Assembly: GCA_034401135.1 (NCBI GenBank)
Contig: JAWZSP010000007.1
Location: 2,790,001 to 2,854,000, forward strand
Length of the DNA stretch: 64,000 bases
DNA from: Volutella citrinella
Lineage: Eukaryota; Ascomycota; Sordariomycetes; Hypocreales; Nectriaceae
Direction of reading: 5' to 3'
Shown here piece by piece: positions 48,762-61,338 of this stretch; the first letter of the stretch is position 1, and the number at the start of each line of letters is the position of its first letter. Made by a program: the position numbers and the translations under genes. The notes beneath the pieces are model-generated. The model saw only the letters and a program-made list of their open reading frames with translations. It did no database searches and was not told where the DNA came from.

Positions 48762-50038
48762 ATGCATCCGCAAATTGCCATTCCGGCGATCTGCCTGCTG
48801 GTGCATCGCGCATACACGAAAAAATCCCTGACCCCCGCGGGTATCTTCGCCGCGCTTCTGACGGCCATCGCGCACGCCTATCACCCCTGGAACATGCCCT
48901 TCGCCTTACTGGTTGTCTTCTTCCTGGCTGGTACTCGTGCGACGCATGTACGTTTGTATGGCATAGATGTATTAGGTGACTGCTGACATTTCACTAGATC
49001 AAGAAAGATGCCAAGGCGAAAATGACGATGCCATCCAAGGGAGGGTCTGGTGGAGAGGGGCCGAGATCCCACATCCAAGGTCCGTAACCGCCGAGTAGGA
49101 TTATGGCGGCACCGAAACACCAACTAATAGGGCGTACAGTGCTCGCGAACTCGCTAATGGCTTCGATTCTCACGGTGCTTCACGCGCGACAGCTACGAGC
49201 TCGAGAAGCTGCCCTAGCCGATCCGAACACCCCGAACCCAGAAGGCGCAATGTGTTACTCTTGGGGCGGCGACCTTCTGGTCGTGGGAATCATCTGCAAC
49301 TACGCCGCTGTGGCCGCGGATACCTTAAGTTCCGAGCTAGGAATCCTGTCTAAGGGAGAGCCTCGCCTCATCACGTCGCTGGATTTACGGAAGGTCCCTA
49401 GGGGCACAAATGGAGGTGTTACGTTGGGTGGTCTGGGTGCTGGAGCTCTGGGATCCATGATCATCACCACTACTGCCATGATATTCTTACCTGTGTGCAC
49501 ACCTGAGACTGCCGAGCAGGCGGGCGGCGGCAACCCGTGGACATTGCTGGACCGACGGTTGTTCATGATATTCGTGGTTGTCTGGGGCACCCTCGGCAGT
49601 TTGCTCGATAGCATCCTCGGTGGCCTGTTCCAGCGATCCGTCAAGGACGTGCGAACTGGTAAGATTGTCGAAGGAGAGGGTGGACACCGTGTTCTCGTGG
49701 AGGAGGCGCCGGGCGACGTCGCGATGCACTCCAAGAAGCGAGCGGCTGCCAAGGCAGCGGTGCTGCGTGGCGAAGGCAAGAAGGCCGTGGAGAAGATGAG
49801 CCAGGGCTCTGCGATCGCAGATGATGACGATGAGGTTGATGCCGACGTCTACAACCCCAATGACAAGCACCGCAAGGCTAGCTTCGGAGACGAGAAACCG
49901 TCACGGGTCGTCGAGAGCGGGTGGGACCTGTTGGACAACAATGATGTAAATTTCATCATGGCCGTCACCATGAGCGTGGGCGGCATGGCGGTCGCGAGCT
50001 GGTACTGGGGCATACCGATCCAGAGCATTCTGTCATAG
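48762..50038 (+). CDS. TMEM19/DUF92 integral membrane protein
   Basis: Exons 48762-48947, 48998-49079 and 49140-50038 give 388 aa. The N-terminus has two hydrophobic helices (IAIPAICLLVHRAY; FALLVVFFLAGT). Exon 2 encodes a short hydrophilic loop. Exon 3 carries the DUF92 core: membrane helices, the conserved ADTLSSELGILSKGEPRLIT segment, and TNGGVTLGGLGAGALGSMI. The third exon also has a long charged loop (KRAAAKAAVLRGEGKKAVEK) and a C-terminal helix (VNFIMAVTMSVGGMAVASWYW). Bacterial members are linked to phytol-phosphate or lipid kinase-type activity and eukaryotic TMEM19 is poorly characterised, so only membrane localisation is secure. Intron 2 is 60 nt with donor GTCCGT. Confidence 0.88.
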
Positions 50039-53000
50039 AAACACTGTAGGCAGGGTAATTCAGGGGGTTAATTAGATGGTGGTTAGGTAAAGCGACGTCA
50101 TCGTGGCCGGGGCGATGAGCGCATGATTCGCGACCCTGGACGCCAAGGATACCTAGAAGGTAATAGAGAATGTCATCGTGCCCAGTTACTCGTTTTGAAG
50201 CCGTAACAATGCAGATCCATGCTCGTTGAGAGCGGGATGCCGAGTCGTTGCCACGCGCGGCGCCGGCGTGGGAGAGTCGGGCATGGTCCGGACCTGACCC
50301 CCAGCACGCGCTCTGCCGAAGTGGTGAGGACCTCAAACCTGGGCTCGGCTGCTCGCACCTATAGCGGGGCACGGGACGATGATCCGAGGGGATGGATGGA
50401 GGGAACGTGGGCTGCGGTTGGGGCCTGTGGGCAAATATTGACAAGCCAATCCTTGGTGCGTCTTTTCCAAGCACTGCTGGTACCCCCAGAGAGCGATCCA
50501 ATTGTGGCGCTCAAGATTGGGGTTTGTCCATCAGCTTGTCACGACAAGCAGTATCTCTCGAGCAGCCCATTCGCGAAGCCGATTCCGGGGACGTGATTCC
50601 ATCACCCAATCTCGGAGGGGGTCCAGTCTCCGCAAATCGGCGTCCAATCGCCAGCGAGATGTTACGGATCGGAGACGTGAATTTTTTAGTTGCTCTCCCT
50701 CCTGTCAGTCGGGGGCAGCTAAACTGCTAAAGAGGCCGAGAGATAGGCAGATATCGGGAATCTGGGGTAGAACCGACGGAGTCGTCGCAGCCAGTGCTAA
50801 ATAGGCGGACGAGTTTCCATTGCTCATTTTGCGATGTAATGGACTGCCCAGGTTTGGGGGGGTGCGAATGGAAAACCGCCGGCGTGGCCTGCTAGAATGG
50901 CCTCCCGTCCAGTGAGCATGCGGGACAGACCAGCCCAGCACACATACCGACGGGGAACTACCGCCGTAGTCAGATCGGCCGGGAGGCCGAGGCGTGGACA
51001 ACCCCGGAGGTCAACGGAACCCGGACGCACGGCAGCTCGAGATTGATTGATTTCCGTACGGAGTAATTATAGGAGCCGCGTTTTTTTTTGTTGGTGGCTT
51101 TGCTCTCATTGTTGAGAGCATCTGAGACGAACCACGGCCTGAGTCTAGGAGACGAGGACAACACGGGCTGTAATATACATCACCGTCGTCGCATTTTCTT
51201 ATCTCTGCTCAGCAGCCCCCCCGGCATCAGTGCATAACACTGCGACTGCTGATGGACCACCACTGCGACATGCATAGCAAGTACGCACAGTAGCATCTAC
51301 AATATGCTCACGCACGCAATCGCACGCAGGGAACAGAAGCGAAATCAGGATCAAATATGCAGGGAAAAATGCAACGCCCTGTCTCGTTCCCCAGCAGGGG
51401 TACATGGCTGACGCTGACGGCCCTGTCTCGTGCTCGCCGGACAGGTACTGGCCAGTACATGTACGGCGTAGTCCTGCAACAAGTTGGTTTGTTGCGTCGC
51501 AGTGGCAGAGACCCTTGGCGATGAAATGCTGGCTAGCCAGCTAACTTACCGAGTAGTACATGGCTAGTTGATTTGGGAGTTGACGAGTGGAGAGGTGGTT
51601 TGATAGATAGGAACCGTCTTCCGTATACCCAGAGGCCCAGATCAACACCCTTGGCCCACGGCGGGGGAAAGGGTTGGGGGTTCTGGGGGAACGGGTGGCC
51701 TCGCTGAGCAACGAAGTGGACGCTATTGGGCTCTCCCGCGTGAAGTCTGGAAAGGGCAAGGGATGGCCTGGGGATGGTGGCCCTGGCTGAGCTCGGGGCT
51801 TCGAGCTCGTCTGGGGAAAATCTGGAGGCCACACAAACCGCCCGTGGCCACTGGCCGATGTGCTGACACGGAGCAATGTGTGTGACAGTGCAGCCGCAGC
51901 CGCGCAAACAATCTGGCGGGTACGTACCCAGAGCGATTGAACCAAACGGCTGGACGCACCGATGCCAGTGAGATAACACCATTATGCAGAACATCCATGG
52001 CAGCCAATGACGGGCCAACGATAAGAATGCTTCTGGCTTGCTCTTGGGATGCTTTTGCTAATGGCGGACATCCAATCCGGTGCATGCTTGGGGTGGCGCA
52101 CTTAATTTTTAAACTGGGGACTACGTAAAAAGAGTCAGGAAAAGAGAAGGAGAAGAGGGTCACGACACGGCCTCAGCCATCTGCGGCGGGGCAGGAGGCG
52201 AAGGGGACCGGGTGGGGGGGCGTCTACGTAGGATGATGGACCACGGGAAAGTGGGAATTTGGCCCAAAGCTAAAACACCAACAAAGTGCTGGAAGGGCGC
52301 CGCGCACCTGGCCAATTGCCCGATGCAGTTAATTGCGGCTGGGGCGTCCAGGAAACGATTTGGTAACAGCCAAGGGACAAGTCGGAAGCTCCGTGGCGGG
52401 TGTTGGGGCCATGACAAGAGGCTTCCCGCCAGGAAAAAGAATGGGAATTTTGGGACGAGTCACAGTCGAGCGGGGCCGGCAATAGGCGACGATCTCGAAA
52501 TAGCAGCCGGCGGTCCTTCGCCGTCTCTGGGGTCCGGCGGTGGTGTGTGCCGCCGCCAGGGCTGTGCTGGGCCTGCTGGCTCTGTTTAGCAGCCCCAGAG
52601 AGAGCGACTTTAGGGAGCTGCAGCGGGGCCAGGTGAAAAAAATGTCAGTGCGGCGCTGGCAAGTATGCTGGACGAGTTTGAGAGGGCGCCGATGTGGTCG
52701 GGTCGCCCGCTGGCCCCAGTACCGCCTGCATCTGCCGCAGGTGTGTGGTTTCGGTGAACGGGGCCCGATGGAACTGGGACGCCTGACAGCCCTCGTCCCG
52801 GGGCCGGATATCAAAATCTATCCCAGCGCAGTGCCTCCCGTTGCCGTCACCTGGGTCTTTGCTCTTCCGCTTTTCGCTCCGGAATGACGAGGTACAGGGA
52901 GAGCTGTCCACTTCTCCGTCCCCAGAGTCCGCTTGGGCAGGGAGTGGATAATCGTTGTGGGCGGGAGCGTATTTGTCGCAATGGGCCTGTCTACTCCATA

Positions 53001-54401
53001 GTGCATATACTGACTCAGAGTTGGACGTGCAGCGAAGCCGCAAGTTCCCGCAACAGACACGCTGGAACAGCCAAAACCCGGGGGAAGCCACAGGAAATTC
53101 CAGATGGGCTAAGCTCTGGCAGCCCGGCCCAGAGGAAGACATGCTCTGGCGTACTCCCACCCAACACACATCGCCAATCCGGGTTGTAGTAAATCGGGTT
53201 GCGTAATGCGACGGTGGCCGGTGTCCTGAGCCCGAAGCGACGGGCGACCAACCCCGACGGCCGGTCGGTAGTATTTGCTTCTGTGTTCACCCCACCTTTG
53301 CCTCACGATAAGGATAGAGGGGTTCCAAGCGTGGCCCCTGAACGGGACGCGCAAAGTCGTTGCTGGTTGTCGCTGTAGGTACTGTACTGTACGGACGGGG
53401 CGCGGGATAAGCTGCAGCGACTAGGTAGCTGTCCCTGTATCACAGCTGCAAGTCCCGCCGCAGGGCTTGCCTGTGACGAGTAAAATCTTTTCTCGATCAA
53501 ATTGGATCGTGGGAGCTTCTCTTCTGGCCCCCCGGCGGCCCACGAGTGCGCACCCAATTACGGGCGGGCGGCCCAACGCCCGCGCGAGATGGGGAGACGG
53601 TGCGGGCGTGGGATGCGCCGTCTCTTGTGCTGCGATGGGAGGGCATTGAAGTGATACAGAAACAGCAGCCGAGCGGTACTGGGATACATGGCAACGCGGA
53701 AGAGGGTAGCTCTCTGGGGACCATCAAGCTATTGCTCTGGCGCGGGATGCCGACGGTTTGGCAGGTTCATGGAGGCCCAGCCTCGTCTCGGTATCATTGC
53801 CTCGCTGCAACACCGGCGCCGCGCCTCACCGAACGTTGCTGGAACCCTCACCTCTCTTGTCCGCCCGCCCGCAGACTGTCCGACAATGCGCTCGCCGTGT
53901 ATAGCGTGCGCTCGGCGCGCACATTTGTGATCCATCCTGGCTTGTACCGCACAATACCGAACCCAACACCGACGAGCACTGGTTGTGGCTCCCGAAGGGC
54001 GTGGCCGCGCAGACCCAGAAAAAGGTCGCTCCGCCAACCCGGGCCGGGTATGGTGGCTGAGGTGAGGGCCCTCTCCGCCGCCGGAGCCAACTCCCAGCCA
54101 TGGGCGGCTGGGCGCTGGGCTTCCAGCGAGGATTCAGAACGTCAGGGCCCAGTGAGCGAGGGTTCTGGGGACGCCGCACACGCCCCCCTACGGCCCTGGC
54201 ACCGCCGCCTGTTATGTCATCCGGGCCAAGCCAAGGCTCAAAGCGTCCCAATACGGTGTATAATTCTGGGGCCCTCTGGTATCACGAGGCAGAGGGTCCG
54301 GTGGCTCCTTTCGGGGGCGACTCCAGGGCTGCGGCGAGGTGGTGCTGGGACGGTCAAGCGGGTTACTTTTGCCCTGTTAGTCGCAGGAAGGTGATGGAAG
54401 C

Positions 54402-54483
54402 TGATAGCGATGGCTCGATATCCCAGACTAACTTGGCATGATAGTGATAGTGATGCTAGGCGGGCAGGGCAGGAGGCTGATAG
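54402..54483. promoter_or_regulatory. Cluster of TGATAG (AreA/NIT2-type) sites
   Basis: Four exact TGATAG hexamers at 54402, 54439, 54445 and 54478 plus CGATAT near 54416 in 82 bp, about 0.9 kb upstream of the glutamine synthetase ATG. TGATAG fits the HGATAR consensus of the GATA nitrogen regulators AreA/NIT2. Function is inferred. Confidence 0.5.
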
Positions 54484-54560
54484 AATGGCCTCGGGGATGG
54501 GGGGTCGAGGGCGGGGTGGGATGAATCAGATGGAGGGGTTGCTTGTCGGGCTGGGGCGCG

Positions 54561-54580
54561 CACACACTCACACGCACACA
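54561..54580. repeat. CA-rich simple repeat
   Basis: Imperfect (CA)n run interrupted by TC and GC. Confidence 0.7.
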
Positions 54581-55400
54581 CGACACGGAATACCGCCTGG
54601 TACGTACCTCCGGCCACGGCGTCACCTAGTGCTTCCATGCACAATGCTAGACCCTTCACTCCCTGTTCTGGAGGCGCCTACGGACCTGGGATGGCCGATC
54701 CCTAATTGCTGGCATGCGCCCGAAAGTTGCTTTCCGTGTTGCGATGGCCAAAAGGTTGGGTTTGCTGCACCAGCCGCGACAACTTCAGGCGCCTCAAGCA
54801 GCACGCAGGAGCATGCCGTTAGTACCTCACATAATACGGCATTCGGTACCTCACGGCCTGGCCACAGGGCTGCACGGGTTAAATTTGGCGTGGCAAAGGA
54901 GGGACCCCAAGGCCTAGGCCGTCAGAGTGCGTGTGTGCGAATCCAAATCCATCGACATCCACGTCCCTCTAACCAAATTCTCACCCCCCCCTTCCCTCAG
55001 CCCTCGGCCTGCCACTGGTCTGCCACTGGGGTGGTCCCCCAAGGTAGCCACACCAATCGTTTTGATGCACCCCACCGTCTCCCACCAGAAATCGAGGCCG
55101 GCAGCAGCCACACCCCTGCACCCGGCCAGCGTCTTATCTCTGGGTGCCGCAACGACGAAGAAAGTTGCGGTACACTGCCGTCCTGGTACGTATCGCGTAG
55201 TCCAGCGCCTTCCAAGGCCCGTAGACATAAAACCCTCATCCGCCCCGGATAGCCATCGCTCTTCTTTTGTCCATCCTCCACATCCCCGTTATTTCGTGCG
55301 ATACGTTCGTATCAATTCACCTTCATTCGGTCCTGATCTCGCTTTGCTTGGACTCTCCATCCTTTCAAGTTTCTCCTCTACCCTCACACAACCAGTCACA

Positions 55401-57110
55401 ATGGTGAGCCACCAGCACCCCGCCATGCCTTATCGGCTGCGAATGCTCTTATCGCGACTCTGTCTTGCTAACCCATCTTCCCCCAACACAGGCTACTCCT
55501 AGTACCGTCATCTCGAGGACCGAGATCCTCCAGAAGTATCTCAAGCTCGACCAGAAGGGCAAGATTATGGCCGAGTATGTCTGGGTTGATGCCAACGGCG
55601 AGACCCGATCCAAGTCCCGAGTAAGTGCCCGCCGCCTTATGTCATACACCCTCGACCGACGCCGTGTTGCGCCTCTGCTGCTGCCAGACGCTTCTTGGAA
55701 GCATCTGGCACACCATCCCGACGCTCGCCTCCTCGCCACTGCCTACCGGGCCTGCCAATGCTTGGGCCACAAAACGTCATTCCCTTTTTATGGGTTGCTT
55801 CCTGCGTCTTACACAAGCCGCGTGCCTGCGTTTTGCCCCATTGGTATCGCACTTGCCGTAGCCAATCAGCGCCACAAATAACAGGGCTTCAGCTCCACAA
55901 CACCCCCACTATTTTGTGCGCGACCCATTGGCTTGGTAGATCCGGCAGTGCCCGAGTAGGCAAGAGTTCGGCCGCAGCACGGCGGCGCAACACCAAGCAT
56001 GCCGTAATAGCGCGCTGAGAACCCGGTTTGCTAACGTGCTGGCTTCCAGACTCTCGATGAGAAGGACTACAAGCCCGAGGATCTCCCCGTCTGGAACTTC
56101 GATGGCTCCTCCACCGACCAGGCCCCTGGCGACAACTCCGACGTCTACCTCCGCCCTTGCGCCGTCTACCCCGATCCTTTCCGCGGATCCCCCAACATCA
56201 TCGTCCTCGCTGAGTGCTGGAACGCCGACGGCACCCCCAACAAGTACAACTACCGCCATGAGTGCTCCAAGGTCATGAAGACCTACGCCGACCAGGAGCC
56301 TTGGTTCGGTCTCGAGCAGGAGTACACTCTGCTCGGCCTTGATGACCGCCCCTACGGCTGGCCCGTTGGTGGTTTCCCTGCTCCGTAAGTCTCACGTACG
56401 ACCTAGTGGCGATAGTGCACAGATCACTAACAACCTGTACAGTCAGGGCGAGTACTACTGCGGTGTCGGTACCGGCAAGGTTGTCCAGCGTGACATCGTC
56501 GAGGCCCACTACAAGGCCTGCCTGTACGCTGGCATCAACATCTCCGGCACCAACGCTGAGGTCATGCCCGCTCAGTGGGAGTACCAGGTCGGCCCTTGCG
56601 TCGGTATTGACAGTGAGTTTTTACAATTTGCTGAGATTTCTCTTATTCGCGCGGCTTTGCTAACGAATTGCAACAGTGGGTGACCAGCTCTGGATCGCTC
56701 GATTCTTCCTCGCCCGCATTGCTGAGGAGTTCGGCGCCAAGGTCTCCGTCCACCCCAAGCCCATCCAGGGTGACTGGAACGGTGCCGGCCTTCACAGCAA
56801 CTTCTCCACCAAGGCCATGCGTGAGGAGGGTGGCATGAAGGTTATCGAGGAGGCCCTCGAGAAGCTCGGCCCCCACCACGCTGAGTGCATCGCCGAGTAC
56901 GGTGAGGACAACGAGCTCCGTCTCACTGGCCGCCACGAGACCGGCTCCATCGACAAGTTCACCTGGGGTATCGCCAACCGTGGTTGCTCCATCCGTGTTC
57001 CTCGGGAAACTGCCGCCAAGGGTTACGGTTACTTCGAGGACCGCCGACCTGCCTCCAACGCCGACCCTTACCGTGTCACCAAGGCTCTCATTTCGTTCTC
57101 TCTGCAATAA
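55401..57110 (+). CDS. glnA: Glutamine synthetase
   Basis: Cytosolic ATP-dependent ligase making glutamine from glutamate and ammonium (type II, eukaryotic). Exons 55401-55403, 55492-55620, 56050-56384, 56443-56612 and 56677-57110 give 356 aa, the standard fungal size. The coding part of the first exon is only the ATG; the frame is maintained by joining ATG to GCT ([14 protein letters not shown]). Seen are the N-terminal beta-grasp motif [10 protein letters not shown], the catalytic ATP/Glu region [20 protein letters not shown], and the ATP-binding [15 protein letters not shown] and [11 protein letters not shown]. Codon use is strongly biased, which fits high expression. Intron 2 (429 nt) is unusually long. 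A GATA-site cluster lies upstream. Confidence 0.97.
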
Positions 57111-59880
57111 GCGATTTTTAAGTAAAATGATGTTCTACTAGACGGGCTCGTCTACATGGTTCACGGCGCGAGGGTATGGGATTATCCTTTTCATAGATAG
57201 CATAACAAACACTGGTCCAGCGAGATGCAGTAATATACCACAATCACTTAATGACTATGCAATTCGTGCTCCACGTCGTCTGTGCTACCCTTGGTCAAAT
57301 CAACTGCTCCAGCATGCCGCTTGCTGCCTTGCAGTGGAAAACTATTTGAGCGGATGGGCTTGGGTTTCTTGCACTCAACTCAAAGCCTTGCGCATCAACC
57401 GTTGATGAACCTTGCCTGGTGTTGTACCCCAGTGACAAGCTGTATCGTGGATCTAAAGATCTCTGTCTGGTTAGGAAGAAATGGGCATGCCGAGTGCATG
57501 CTGCTCTCGGCGGCATTATGCGTCGCCGTCAATCCGAGAATGTCAGATTGTGATGTCTGGATTAGCCTCTGGTACTTGGACTGTCCGAGCAAGGCTTTCG
57601 GTCTGGAACGCCAGAGAAGTCCACACGTCGAAGTTTAGCTCTATTCACGAAACTCAGACAGACGATCGGGGTAATATTGGACCAACTTTTACGACTTTGG
57701 TAAACGTAACGGCAATTATTGAATGTGCGATGATTGGCTAAACGTGCGCTTGGATGTGGTATTCGAAGGTTCGTTGATCGTGCAGTTGAACTCTGGCTGT
57801 CAGTTCCCACCCACAAGCCCCCAGCCGTCAATCGAGACGGAAGCCAGCTTCAAGTGCGGGGTCACAACTTATTGACCTATGCTACCTTTACTTCCGTACG
57901 CAAGGATCAACCTGCATCAAGATGGAGTTGGTTCCCCGTGACAGTACTAGAGTATGTCAGGCGCAATCCTGGAGCTAAACACTCATGTCCCACCTGGTTC
58001 TAATATCGGTTGCATTTCCAAGCATGATGCCCTTGATTTCTTTATGAGAGTGATGCTATCTATCAGTTTTACCGTGAATCTCTAAGTTAGAACCGAGTCT
58101 GGTTGGTTATACTTAGTTGATGCCTCTATGACTGCCTACGACTAAGGGATACTATTCCCATGAATCCAGACTGGAGGCCTCGTACTAATGAGAGAAGTAT
58201 GTTGTAACTTGGCTTCGCTTAGCATTATTAATGGGGTCATCTTGATGTATGAACTATTCTCTTATTCAGAGATTCTGTCGTATTGCGAACATATGGGAGG
58301 AGTCCAAACCGGATGCTCCCTCCAGCCGACGATATCTGCCAGGATCAATGACTCCAGACATCACGGCAAACCTGAACGCACGATACGGAATCATCTTGAA
58401 TAAAGATGATGCAATTACAATACCCACTGGATGACCATGGAACGTACAGAGGTCGCTTCTCACGTCACCAACTCGTCCGTTGTTCAGAGCACTGGGCGCA
58501 ACATCACAGAGCAATAAGACTTTTGGGCTATTTTCATCTCCGGTGAATATCTTTACAACTTAATTTAAAATCTGCTCGGTAACAGGAAGATGAACGGCCT
58601 TTGTCAAGTGTTTTTCCACGGCCCTGTCTATCCAAGTGGTTCAGGCACCCTACCCTGCAGGTGCATCATCATGTCCTGTCAATGCAACACCATCCAATAT
58701 TCACTAGTATGGGAAATCGCAAAGTCAAGTTCCGGGAGCAGCCCTGGGACGAGATACAAGGCAAGCAGCTCGGTGCCGACCACTGGAGCAGTGAACGTCC
58801 ACCAAGAATTTCACACCACCACACCTGACGCATTCCCCCTGAAGCAGAGCATCTCGTTTTGGCTCATCGCCACCTGACTCAGACTTGGGACTGAAATACC
58901 TGCGTCTCTCTATACCTTTGTCGGTTAGTCGTTATGTCTATTTAAATAACAGCCTCGATTTGAGTCCCGTGGGGGAGAAACCCAAGGAACGAGAGCTAAA
59001 AACGAAACCAGCCATATGACCCGGAGAATTAAAAGCTACTAAACAATGAAGCCGAGAGTGGCCGTCACAAGCAAGGCTCGTGGAGGCCATATCTGACTGT
59101 ATCGATCAATTCGCAACGGTGCTGCATCCCAGGGGCCATCCACCCCCCCCTACGGATCCCCTCACGAGATGCAGTACCGAGGCGCTGGTACAGCAGCATG
59201 CGCAACATGTCATCACCGAAAGCTTATTCGTAAACGGTAATTTTCGCTTAGGCAACCCCCCGTCAGCGAGACCCAAACACGGAGTCAGCCCCCGCTAATG
59301 CAGATGCAGTGGGCAAGGCATTTTTTTCGGGGGGCTCGAAGGCCTGAAAATATTCATGTACCATATAGCACGCCGCGATGCTACTCGTTGGTCCACCCAG
59401 CCAGGTGCAGCAAGCCATCCAGTAACCTGTGTGTGATATTGCTGAGAAGCAGCTGGAGGCCCAAGCCACCACCGTTTGTGCAGTGTGCCACGTCCCCTCC
59501 CCCCCTCGGAGCCATGCCCCATCGACGAGAGTCTAGACCAATGGGCCCAAACGTCAGCAGTTTGGTCATTGGGTGGCAGCAGAGTAATCCGCATGGCATC
59601 CGTCAGCAAGACTACCTGGTGGTGGTGCGAAATCTGGGAGAAGGGCATGGGGAAGCCGCTGTCGCTGTGCAACGCTGAGTGAAGCCCGAGAGCAGTCTTG
59701 CTGCTGAGCGGCCGGATACCGTTCTTTCGCGAATGTTATCCGTCGTCTCGTGGCAATGGTCCCAGGAGCGCGCGCCCTGGCCTTGATATCTGAGCTCTCA
59801 CATTTCCCCCCTGGCCTTGTTCGGCACCGGCTTCTCCTGGGCTTCTCCAGGCATCCCCCGATTCTCAAGCTGCAGCTCTC

Positions 59881-59902
59881 TGCCTGCCTGCCTGCCTGCC
59901 TG
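59881..59902. repeat. (TGCC)5 tetranucleotide repeat
   Basis: Five exact TGCC units followed by TG in an intergenic region. Confidence 0.85.
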
Positions 59903-60501
59903 TCTCCCTCTTCCTGGGGATGGATACAGGGCTGGGTCTGGCCGCTGGCATCCCGTGGACCAGGTCCTCATGCAATGCCAACCGCATGTCTCAACGCCAC
60001 ACCACTCCAGGCTGTGACTCTGCGAGAAAGCGTCCAATATGAAGCACCGAGGCACCGCACCCAATGCCACGGTCCAGAGATGCCCCCGGCAAATGCCGAG
60101 CCATCAGGAGGCGAAGCCGGGACGGGAAGGCAGGCAGGGAAACTTGGCAGGGTGCTCTGAGAGCGACTGACTGGCCTCGGCAGATGCTCATAGGGCTCCT
60201 GGGGGTTGCCCTGCGCCCTGCCCTACCCGCAGAACCTTGGCTGAAGCCATTGGATTGGGTCCCGTCCTTTACCTGGCGCGATGCGATGCGGAGAGTGAGA
60301 CGCCATAACGGATGCCCTATGTCTTGTCATTACCAACGATGCTCGCCGTGGCACCATACCAGCGGGTACAGGCAACGTCGGCGATCAGTTTGGGTCGGGC
60401 AGCTTACCGCTTTGAGGGCCCTGCTCACTGCATCAGATCGTAATATCCTGCGCTTATTATATATTAGTGCGTGGGATGTTGCAGCTGCAGCTCTCCGGCA
60501 A

Positions 60502-60516
60502 CCCCCCCCCTCCCCC
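60502..60516. repeat. C-rich run (C9 T C5)
   Basis: Nine C, one T and five C in succession. Confidence 0.85.
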
Positions 60517-61338
60517 TTCCCAGCATAGCACATCGTGGCCAATGGGCCGGCATTTGCTCCAGCGCCCTGATCCCCGGGGGCGGGTATCCCGAGAGAGTCC
60601 TGGCGGCGAGGATCCCGAGTGTCGGGTGAGGACGTCCGCCACCATGCGTGCCTATTGGCGGGGCTTGATGATATTGTGTGCAGCCTGCTGAAAGGATGCG
60701 CACCGGGGCCTAGTCAATGCAATGTAGGCATGGATGGTATGGGACCTCCTGCAGTCACTAGTGAGGCTTTCTCTCCGCGTCGTGCACAAGTCAAGCCCAA
60801 TACAGCTACTCCAACGCGCTGGGCCCGAGGCATCATCCCTGTGAAGCTTTAGGATGAGGATCGAGGCTTCAATCTCGTGCCAACTATGCGGTACTAGACC
60901 TGTGCTACTGAGTTAGTAGGCCAAAGGATTCAGAGGAGCGGGCTGCAGCAGCGGGTAGGGAAAGCCAAGGTATTCAGCTGCCGAAGCTAGCCATGGAATA
61001 GCAATCATTCGTTCATAATATAGAGAGGCCACAATGGAGACGCGGACATGCTACCCTTCGCGCTGCCAAAATCTAGCCCAATCACTTGCCACAAACTTGC
61101 GCCATCTTTTCCACAAACCCCCCTAACCTGCCTCCCAGAGCCATGGGCGAAAAGCCACCCTGCCCAACAAATCGCATTAGTGCTGCAAGGACGGTGAAAG
61201 CTGAGCCATCCCGTCCACCGTCGTCCGCGCACGGTGTACTTGTATCTCCCCTCCCCCCCTTCTCCCACCCCCTCATCCATCGCCGGGTTGCCCAACGGGC
61301 TCGCCGACCACCCGCAGGCGTTGGAGCCTATGGATGTC

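Larger units (their letters stand above)
50039..55400. other. 5.4-kb gene-poor region upstream of glutamine synthetase
   Basis: The largest gap. Long open frames on both strands (for example 53546-54394) reflect GC-rich composition and lack splice or codon signals. It holds a CA-rich repeat (54561-54580), the GATA cluster (54402-54483), TAGGTAGCTG (53422-53431) and GGTACGTACCTCCGG (54599-54613). The last ~130 bp before the ATG form a C/T-rich leader. A non-coding RNA or lineage-specific gene cannot be ruled out. Confidence 0.45.
57111..61338. other. 4.2-kb gene-poor region
   Basis: This gap separates two convergent genes, glutamine synthetase (+) and the Zn2Cys6 factor (-). From about 57,120 to 59,070 it is AT-richer, then GC-rich. 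It includes (TGCC)5 at 59881-59902 and a C-rich run at 60502-60516. No coding exon is supported, but a small lineage-specific gene or non-coding RNA could be missed. Confidence 0.45.

Noticed and set aside
53546..55252. Two long plus-strand frames of about 280 codons upstream of glutamine synthetase
   Set aside because: Composition is GC-driven and low-complexity, with no motifs; equally long frames occur on the other strand of the same DNA.
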